DNA of 64,000 nucleotides from JALORV01 sp963769745 (GTDB lineage Bacteria; Pseudomonadota; Gammaproteobacteria; Burkholderiales; Burkholderiaceae_F): NCBI GenBank assembly GCA_963769745.1, contig CAVYNB010000009.1, positions 62,001 through 126,000 of the forward strand. Reading direction: 5' to 3'. This document shows, piece by piece, positions 8,668-15,091 of this stretch (within the stretch, counting starts at the first letter, position 1; each line of letters opens with the position of its first letter). The notes below the pieces were generated by a model that made no database searches, had not been told where the DNA came from, and worked only from the letters and a program-made list of their open reading frames with translations. A program made the position numbers and the translations under genes.

Positions 8668-9235
8668 ATGGCACTTTCACTGACAGACATCGAACGGTTG
8701 TTCGCGACCAAGGGCGCCCGCATGTACGCGGGCGAACCGGTAACCCAGCTGCAGCATGCGCTGCAAGCGGCGGAACTCGCCGAGCGCGAGGCGGCGAGCG
8801 ATGAACTCGTGCTCGCCGCCTTCCTGCACGACCTGGGGCACCTGATCAACGACCAGGGTGATACGCCCACGCTGCGCGGCATCGACGACCGGCACGAGTA
8901 TGTCGCCCTGCCGTTCTCTGCGCGGACTGTATGGCGAGGCCGTGCTGCAGCCGATCCGCCTGCACGTCGACGCAAAGCGCTACCTGTGCGCGCGCGGCGA
9001 CGGACGCATGGCTGGCGCCGAGTACTGGGCGGGCCTCTCGGCCGACTCGAAGCGCAGCCTCGAACTGCAGGGCGGCATCTTCACCGACGCGGAAGCCGAT
9101 GCCTTCATCGCCCAGCCGCACGCCGCCGACGCGGTGCGGGTTCGACTCTGGGACGACCTGGCCAAGTCGGCCGATGCGGTGACCCCTTCCGTCGATCGCT
9201 ATCTCGCTCTGGCCGAGCGCCTCAGTTGCCGCTGA
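8668..9235 (+). pseudogene. phosphonate-operon HD-domain protein (PhnZ-like), frameshifted as given
   Basis: HD-superfamily protein of the type found in phosphonate degradation operons and related to the mixed-valent di-iron oxygenase PhnZ. Visible ligands are H30, H54-D55 (FLHDLGH) and H58, then GIDDRHEY, and later PIRLHVDAKRYLCARG. The first part, to LPF, is in the frame of ATG 8668; one extra T at 8917 (TTC-T-CTG) shifts the frame, and LRGLYGEAVLQP continues to the stop at 9235. Without that T the protein is 188 aa, normal for the family. Whether it oxidises a hydroxy-phosphonate, as PhnZ does, is not known for this branch. The stop lies inside an 11-bp tandem repeat. Confidence 0.85.
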
Positions 9236-9269
9236 CTTGCCGCTGACTTGCCGCTGAGCCACCGCTGAG
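9226..9269 (+). repeat. 11-bp tandem repeat, four copies
   Basis: Unit TTGCCGCTGAC occurs twice exactly, then TTGCCGCTGAG and CCACCGCTGAG. Each unit carries a TGA, and the HD gene ends in the first copy, so the array multiplies stop codons at the gene end. Confidence 0.85.
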
Positions 9270-9355
9270 TTGCGCCCCCGAGGTTCGCCGGCGGGCGATA
9301 AACTGCCGCACGATCTGCGCCCTCGCGGCGGCATCCCTAAAGTGAAGGAAGTTGC

Positions 9356-10945
9356 ATGAGATCCCTGCCCGTTGCAGCCCTGCTGGTGCCGCTCGTCCTG
9401 ATCGCGTGCTCGAAGGCACCCGATAGCCCCAGCCCCGCCGCTTCGTCCTCGCCAGCAAAGAACGAAATCGCGTGGGTCCGGCCCGCCGCGATGAGCGACG
9501 TCGACAGCGCCTTTGAACGCGCGAAGTCAGCCAACCAGCCGGTGTTCCTGTTCTGGTCCGCCGCCTGGTGTCCGCCGTGCAACCAGGTGAAGAGCACCAT
9601 TTTCACGCGCCAGGATTTCATCGATAAATCTCGCTCGTTCGTTCCGGTGTACGTCGACGGCGATACCCCGAGCGGACAGGCGCTCGGCAAGCGTTTCAGT
9701 GTGGGCGGGTATCCGACGATGGTGTTGCTGCGCCCGGACGGCAGCGAGATCACGCGGCTGGCCGGCTCGGTCGAACCGGCCAAGTACATGCAGGTGCTCG
9801 AGCACGGCATTGCGGGTGGGTCGTCGGCCCGGCAGGCACTGGCCGCGGCCATGGCCGGAACGCCCGTCACCGCCGAGGACTGGCGGCTGCTGGCGTTCTA
9901 CTCGTGGGAAACCGACGAGCAGCAGATCGTCCCGAAGGCCGACGTCCCGGCCACGTTGCTGAAGCTGGCGCACGCCTGCCCGCCCGAGCAGAGGGAAGCG
10001 TCATCGCGCCTCGTGCTGCAGGCCATCGCCGCCTCGGCCACCGCGAAGGGCGAGGTCAAGCCGGCCGCCGACAAGGCCGATGCGCTCGCGAGTCTGCAAA
10101 GCATCCTCGCCCGGCCGGAACTGGTCCGCGAACACTACGACCTGATCGCCGGCTACGCCTCGCAGATGGTGGCTTACACCACCGCACCCAAGTCGAAGGC
10201 GCGCGAGCAACTCATCGCCCAGTGGAACACTGCACTCGACGGGCTGGTGGCCGATGCCACGCTGTCGAACGCGGGACGGATCTGGGCGCTCGGGGGCAAG
10301 GTCGACCTGGCCCGGCTCGACAACAAGGACGGCCCGCTTCCCAAGCCGCTGCTGGTGCAGGTACGCGAGCAGGTCGCGCGCGCCGACCGCGATACCACCG
10401 ACATCAATGAGCGCCAGTCGGTCATCACGAGCGCCGGAGGCGTGCTGGCCGATGCCGGTTTGCTCGACGAATCCGATGTGCTGCTGTCGGTGGAGCTCGA
10501 GCGCTCGCACTCTCCCTACTACTACATGTCCGGTCTGGCCTCGAACGCCCGCAAGCGCGGAACACCCGAAAGCAAGGTCGCCGCGATCGAGTGGGCCCGG
10601 CAGGCCTTCGAGACCTCGAAGGGCCCGGCGACGCGCCTGCAATGGGGCGGTGCCTATGTCAACTATCTGATCGAGCTCGCGCCCGCTGACGCGGTGCGGA
10701 TCGAGGCAGCGGCGACGCGGGTCATCGGCGAGGCGGTCGAGATGCCGGACGCCTTCTCGGCACGCAGCCGTAGTTCGCTCGAGCGCCTGAGCGCACGCCT
10801 GCAGAAGTGGAACAAGGACGACACGCAGGACAAGATGATCGCGCGGCTGCACGAGAAGATGGCACCCGCGTGCGCTTCCGACGCCCTGGACGCGGCGGAC
10901 CGTACTGCGTGTGCGGCGCTGTTCACGCCGGCCCGGCGCGCCTGA
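9356..10945 (+). CDS. thioredoxin-domain lipoprotein
   Basis: Exported lipoprotein of 529 aa. The signal sequence MRSLPVAALLVPLVLIACSK ends in a lipobox with the lipidated cysteine at residue 19. Residues about 45-150 are a thioredoxin fold with WCPPC (active site of disulfide reductases) in the context FLFWSAAWCPPCNQVKSTIF, resembling the DsbD C-terminal or YyaL-type domain. The remaining ~380 residues have no motif I recognise; they look helical, rich in Ala and Leu. A good ribosome site (AAGGAAG) precedes ATG 9356. The next gene follows after 4 bases. The role is probably periplasmic thiol redox; the partner is unknown. Confidence 0.8.
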   Translation: MRSLPVAALLVPLVLIACSKAPDSPSPAASSSPAKNEIAWVRPAAMSDVDSAFERAKSANQPVFLFWSAAWCPPCNQVKSTIFTRQDFIDKSRSFVPVYVDGDTPSGQALGKRFSVGGYPTMVLLRPDGSEITRLAGSVEPAKYMQVLEHGIAGGSSARQALAAAMAGTPVTAEDWRLLAFYSWETDEQQIVPKADVPATLLKLAHACPPEQREASSRLVLQAIAASATAKGEVKPAADKADALASLQSILARPELVREHYDLIAGYASQMVAYTTAPKSKAREQLIAQWNTALDGLVADATLSNAGRIWALGGKVDLARLDNKDGPLPKPLLVQVREQVARADRDTTDINERQSVITSAGGVLADAGLLDESDVLLSVELERSHSPYYYMSGLASNARKRGTPESKVAAIEWARQAFETSKGPATRLQWGGAYVNYLIELAPADAVRIEAAATRVIGEAVEMPDAFSARSRSSLERLSARLQKWNKDDTQDKMIARLHEKMAPACASDALDAADRTACAALFTPARRA

Positions 10946-10949
10946 ACCG

Positions 10950-11789
10950 GTGACACGCAACCGCTACAGCGCGCCGCTGACGCGCGCCGAAGAGAGCGAG
11001 TTCGTCCCGTTTGCGCATGAACTGATCGCCATCGCCTTCGGCATTCTCCGCCGCTACTTCCTTACCGGCACCGAAGTCGTCACCAAATCCGACGCCTCGC
11101 CCGTCACGCTGGCGGACCGCCAGGCGGAGGAGGCCATGCGCGCGCTGATCGAGCGCCGCTACCCGGATCACGGCATCGTCGGTGAAGAGCACGGCATCAA
11201 GGCGGGCAGCCGCTACCGCTGGGTGCTCGATCCGGTCGACGGCACGCGCGCATTCATCACTCACTGTTTCCTGTTCGGCACGCTGATCGCGCTGGAACGC
11301 GACGACGGCGCCGGGTATCGCCCGGTACTGGGCGTGATCGCACATTCGGCTCCGGGGCTGGCGCTGATCGGCCTGCGGGATCGTTGCACCTTGTATGCGG
11401 CTGACGGCTCGGCACGACCGGTGCGTGTGCGCCCTTGCGACCGCCTCGCCGATGCGACGGTGCTCGCCACCACGCACTGGACGACCGCTGAACAGCGCGG
11501 CGCGAAGAATGTTCATCGCGTGGAGCAGCTTGTCGAGCGTGCACGGCTCTATCGGACCTGGGGCGACTGTTTCGGCTACTTTGCGCTGGCCACCGGCGGT
11601 GCCGACCTGATGCTGGATCCGACACTTGCGCACTGGGATGTCGCCGCGATCGTGCCCGTCATCGAGGCGGCGGGCGGCGTCGTCAGCAGCTGGAGCGGTG
11701 GCGATCCGCTCGCAGAACTGTCACTGATCGCCAGTGCCGGCGGATTGCACGACGACGTGCTGCGCCTGCTCCATGGCGCCGGTGACTAG
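10950..11789 (+). CDS. hisN: inositol-monophosphatase family phosphatase, HisN-type histidinol-phosphatase
   Basis: Mg-dependent phosphatase of the IMPase superfamily, 279 aa. Metal-site motifs are intact: VGEEHG, WVLDPVDGTRAF, and the C-terminal WDVAAIVPVIEAAGG. This branch is usually annotated as histidinol-phosphatase, the last-but-one step of histidine synthesis, although other sugar or inositol phosphates are possible. The start is GTG 10950, four bases after the lipoprotein stop; an upstream ATG at 10911 would overlap that gene by 35 bases and is less likely. It is convergent with the YbdK gene. Confidence 0.8.
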   Translation: MTRNRYSAPLTRAEESEFVPFAHELIAIAFGILRRYFLTGTEVVTKSDASPVTLADRQAEEAMRALIERRYPDHGIVGEEHGIKAGSRYRWVLDPVDGTRAFITHCFLFGTLIALERDDGAGYRPVLGVIAHSAPGLALIGLRDRCTLYAADGSARPVRVRPCDRLADATVLATTHWTTAEQRGAKNVHRVEQLVERARLYRTWGDCFGYFALATGGADLMLDPTLAHWDVAAIVPVIEAAGGVVSSWSGGDPLAELSLIASAGGLHDDVLRLLHGAGD

Positions 11790-11803
11790 ACCCTGTTAAC
11801 GAC

Positions 11804-12964
11804 CTAGCCGTCCGGCGTTAGAAGTCCCGCCGAGGTGACCGGCGCGCTCGCGCGCCATCTGTCCGCCGACTCGAGCACGAGTTCGGCGAGCGAATGCCGC
11901 TGCTGCATCGTTTCGCGCTGCCAGCGCGCATCGTTGCCGTCGGTGCGTATCCAGCGCTCGATCTCGTCGAGTGCATCGATCGAACCGAGTTCGCGCGCAT
12001 AGGGACGACACACCTCGAGGGTGCGAAGCACGGCAATGTGCAGCGGCGTCGATTCGCCGGTCATGCTGTCCAGCACCTGCCCTTCCAGTCCGAACCGGCA
12101 CGCCTGGAACCGGTTGTAGTTGTAGGCGAGATAGATCTCCTCGGTGACCGTTTCCTCGCGATCGAGCAGCATCCGGCAGATCGACTGCAGATAGGCGGCG
12201 AGCGCGGCCGCGCGGTCCACGGTCAGCGGCGTATCGAACACCCGCACCTCGATCGTCCCGTACTCGGGCTTTGGCCGGATGTCCCAGTAAAAATCCTTCA
12301 TGCTTTCGACGACGCCCAGCCGGCGCAGCTTGGCGAAGTACGTTTCGAACGCCGGCCAGTCAGTCAGGAACGGCGCACGGCCCGACAGCGGAAACGCATA
12401 GATGCTGTTCAGGCGCGAGCAGTCGAAAGATGTGTCGACACCCTGGAAGTACGGGCTGCTTGCCGCCAGCGCAATGAATTGCGGGATGTAGATCGAAAGA
12501 CGATGCAGCAGTCGCAGTGCCTGCGTGCCGTCGTCACAGCCGATATGCACGTGCTGTCCGAACACCGTGAACTGCTTGGCCAGGTAGCCGTACAGGCCTG
12601 CGACGTGCTTGAAGCGCGGACGATCGTAGATCTGGCGGTCGTACCAGCGCTGGAACGGATGGGCCCCACCGCCCGCGACCTCGATGTCGAGCCGGTCGGC
12701 ACCGACCACCAGTGCATCGCGCATCGCCAGCAGTTCCGCGCGGAGCGGGGAATACGCTGCATGCACCGCCGTGCTGACCTCGAGCATGCTTTCGGTGATC
12801 TCGGGCTTGATGTCGCCGGGAAACGGCTTGCGCGTCACGAGCGCGATCAGATCCGACGCCGCGCGCGTCAGATCGCCGGTGCGCCTGTCGATCAGCTGGA
12901 GCTCGAGCTCCACACCCATCGTCAGCGACTGCGACTTCTTGAAGTCGAGAAGGTCCTCGCTCAT
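11804..12964 (-). CDS. YbdK-family carboxylate-amine ligase (glutamate-cysteine ligase type 2)
   Basis: ATP-dependent ligase of the GCS2 family, 386 aa. Typical features: N-terminal TMGVELELQLIDRRTGDL, then PEITESMLEVST, the central GLYGYLAKQFTVFGQHVHIG, and YGTIEVRVFDTPLT. Such proteins have weak glutamate-cysteine ligase activity in E. coli YbdK; the natural substrate is not settled. ATG 12964 overlaps the stop of the antiporter gene (ATGA), so the two form an operon. Confidence 0.88.
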   Translation of the reverse strand: MSEDLLDFKKSQSLTMGVELELQLIDRRTGDLTRAASDLIALVTRKPFPGDIKPEITESMLEVSTAVHAAYSPLRAELLAMRDALVVGADRLDIEVAGGGAHPFQRWYDRQIYDRPRFKHVAGLYGYLAKQFTVFGQHVHIGCDDGTQALRLLHRLSIYIPQFIALAASSPYFQGVDTSFDCSRLNSIYAFPLSGRAPFLTDWPAFETYFAKLRRLGVVESMKDFYWDIRPKPEYGTIEVRVFDTPLTVDRAAALAAYLQSICRMLLDREETVTEEIYLAYNYNRFQACRFGLEGQVLDSMTGESTPLHIAVLRTLEVCRPYARELGSIDALDEIERWIRTDGNDARWQRETMQQRHSLAELVLESADRWRASAPVTSAGLLTPDG

Positions 12965-14175
12965 CGATCCTCCTTCGCCTCTCCGCTCGACTTCAGGGCG
13001 AACAGCAGCGTCAGTGCTCCGACCACCTGAAACACGATCACGCTCGCCAGCAACACGGCGCCGGCCTCCGCACCCAGTTGCGGATGGAGTTGCGACAGCT
13101 GCTGCGTCAGCATCAATGCGATCGCCGACATCGGCAGCAGGCCCAGTCCGGCAAAAACGCCCTTGCGCCAGCCGATGCCCGTGAATGGCGCGAGCAGGCC
13201 GACCGCCGCCACCTTGCAGGCCGTTCGCACCAGCACCAGGGCCAGTGCCGGCACGCCCGCGCTCACGAGTATGCCGAGGTCGACCGTCGCGGCCGACAGT
13301 GCGAAGAACAGCATCAGCGCCAGCGCCGAGACCAGGCCGAAATCACTGCTGGCGAGTCGGCGGCCGCGATCGAAGGTGCGGACGAAGGCGCCACAGGCGA
13401 GCAGTGCGAGCAGCGGCGACAGCTTCAGTGCAACCGAAGTGGCGAATACGATGGACACCACCGCGAGCATCAGGATGAGTTGGGCGGCCCGGTCCCGGAC
13501 GACGAAAGCCGCCACCAGATGGAACAGGCGCGCTCCCACCGCAGCGATCGCGAGCGAGCCGACGATCAGGTACGCCGGATGCAGCAGGAAGTCGTCCACC
13601 AGGCCGCGCGTGTCGAGCCGCGCCCAGGCCAGCAGCAGGGTCGACAGCACCACCGCATAGATCGAGTTCAATGCCGTCAGCAGCAGCACGCGCTCCGTCA
13701 CCTGGCCCTGGGCACGCACTTCGCGCGTGACAGCCAGCACGACGGCCGGCGAGGTTGACATGCTGATCGTGGCAATCAGCGCAGACGGCAACGGCGCGAC
13801 CTCCAGCCAGCGCATCACGGCGAAAACGACGAGAAAGGTAAGCCCGCTCTCGAGGGCACTGGCCCCGAGCAGGGCCGGATTGCGCCGGATCCAGCCGAAT
13901 GAAACGCGCTGACCGAGATCGAACAGGATGATCGCGGCGGCAAATTCCAGCGAAAACTGGAGCGTGCTGGTCGGCAACTGCTCCATGTTGAGCGCCTGCA
14001 GCGCGTAACCGCCGGCACCGAACAGTGCGCCGGCTGCGAGGTAGCCGAGCAATCGCGGCGCGCGCAGCCAGCGCGCTGCAATCTCGCCGAAGGCGGCCGC
14101 GAGCAACGCCAGCGCGGCGATCGCAACCGCAGCGGGGAAGGCCGGAGGCCAGTCGGGAAGGAAACTGAGATCCAT
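12961..14175 (-). CDS. cation/proton antiporter (CPA family)
   Basis: Integral membrane protein of about 404 aa with around twelve hydrophobic segments and no cytoplasmic nucleotide-binding domain. The N-terminal half has LLGYLAAGALFGAGGYAL and EFAAAIILFDLGQRVSFGW, the pattern of Na/H or K/H antiporters (E-x-G-L replaced by D-L-G). I prefer ATG 14175 (MDLSFLPDWPPAF, entering the first membrane segment); the frame stays open upstream to GTG 14238 with ATG 14217 also possible. It is coupled to the YbdK gene by a four-base overlap. The transported ion cannot be read from the sequence. Confidence 0.8.
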   Translation of the reverse strand: MDLSFLPDWPPAFPAAVAIAALALLAAAFGEIAARWLRAPRLLGYLAAGALFGAGGYALQALNMEQLPTSTLQFSLEFAAAIILFDLGQRVSFGWIRRNPALLGASALESGLTFLVVFAVMRWLEVAPLPSALIATISMSTSPAVVLAVTREVRAQGQVTERVLLLTALNSIYAVVLSTLLLAWARLDTRGLVDDFLLHPAYLIVGSLAIAAVGARLFHLVAAFVVRDRAAQLILMLAVVSIVFATSVALKLSPLLALLACGAFVRTFDRGRRLASSDFGLVSALALMLFFALSAATVDLGILVSAGVPALALVLVRTACKVAAVGLLAPFTGIGWRKGVFAGLGLLPMSAIALMLTQQLSQLHPQLGAEAGAVLLASVIVFQVVGALTLLFALKSSGEAKEDR

Positions 14176-14424
14176 CGGATTGAGTCGAATTGGACCCGCA
14201 GCAGGTCGCGGGAGCATTGAAATCGGAGCGGTCGCCACTGCAATACACAGCAGTGGCTGAAGAACTGAAGAGCGCGATACAGGGCGGGGCGCCGGGACAG
14301 AGACCCGACCTTAGCGGCGCGACCCCGCCAGCAGGAATACCGGTTATCGCGTAGGGAGAACTACCGACGCCCCATGCGTGCCCACATCAATGCCCCGTCA
14401 AGACCTGCGCAGCGATCACCCGAC

Positions 14425-14904
14425 CTAGAACGGGATGTCGTCGTCCATGTCGGCGATGGTCGTCGCGGGCTTGGCGGCCGGCGGCCGGCCGCTGCTGGCG
14501 CGCGCCGGCGCCGCGGCGCGCGACTCCTCACCCGCGCCCTCGAACTCCGCACCGCCGCCACCCATGCCTTCGCGCGACCCGAGCATCTGCATGTTCTCGG
14601 CCACGATCTCGGTCGTATATTTGTCGTTGCCGTCCTTGTCCTGCCACTTGCGCGTGCGCAGGCGGCCCTCGACGTACACCGGGCGGCCTTTCTTCAGGTA
14701 CTCGCCGGCGATCTCAGCCTGGCGACCGAAGAAGACCACGCGGTGCCACTCGGTCGCTTCCTTCATTTCGCCGGTCGCCTTGTCCTTCCAGCGGTCGGAC
14801 GTCGCGATGGCGATGTTGGTGATCGCCGCGCCATCGGCGGTGTAGCGTGTCTCGGGGTCGCGCCCGAGATTGCCGATCAGTATGACCTTGTTGACGGATG
14901 CCAT
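14425..14904 (-). CDS. ssb: single-stranded DNA-binding protein
   Basis: Binds ssDNA as a tetramer during replication, recombination and repair. 159 aa: OB fold at residues 1-110 (MASVNKVILIGNLGRDPE...WHRVVFFGRQAEIAGEYLKKG), a Gly/Ala-rich linker, and the acidic C-terminal tip DMDDDIPF that recruits partner proteins. ATG 14904 has a ribosome site (GGAGGA) just upstream. It is divergent from uvrA, the classic ssb/uvrA arrangement, with 187 bases between them. I did not find a CTGT-N8-ACAG LexA box there. Confidence 0.97.
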   Translation of the reverse strand: MASVNKVILIGNLGRDPETRYTADGAAITNIAIATSDRWKDKATGEMKEATEWHRVVFFGRQAEIAGEYLKKGRPVYVEGRLRTRKWQDKDGNDKYTTEIVAENMQMLGSREGMGGGGAEFEGAGEESRAAAPARASSGRPPAAKPATTIADMDDDIPF

Positions 14905-15039
14905 GGTGTTGTCCTCCGGTGCGATGGGCGCTCCCCGCCCGAGGATCTGCGCACCCGGCTGGAACGACGCCGGGATGCAGATCTATCTGAAGCGGGAGCG
15001 TCTTCTTGCCGCGAGGCACTGCCCGCAGGCAGGTCGCGA

Positions 15040-15058
15040 CGACATTTGTCGCTATAGT
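15040..15058 (+). promoter_or_regulatory. candidate uvrA promoter with adjoining palindrome
   Basis: CGACA-TT-TGTCG, a perfect 5-bp inverted repeat (15040-15051), directly precedes TATAGT (15053-15058), a fair -10 hexamer 33 bases before the uvrA start. No good -35 is seen. The palindrome could be an operator, but it is not LexA-like. Confidence 0.3.
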
Positions 15059-15091
15059 AACAAGTTCGCCTTCTGCAGCTGCCCCTGACCG

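Noticed and set aside
14905..15091. LexA (SOS) box between ssb and uvrA
   Set aside because: No CTGT-N8-ACAG match found by eye.
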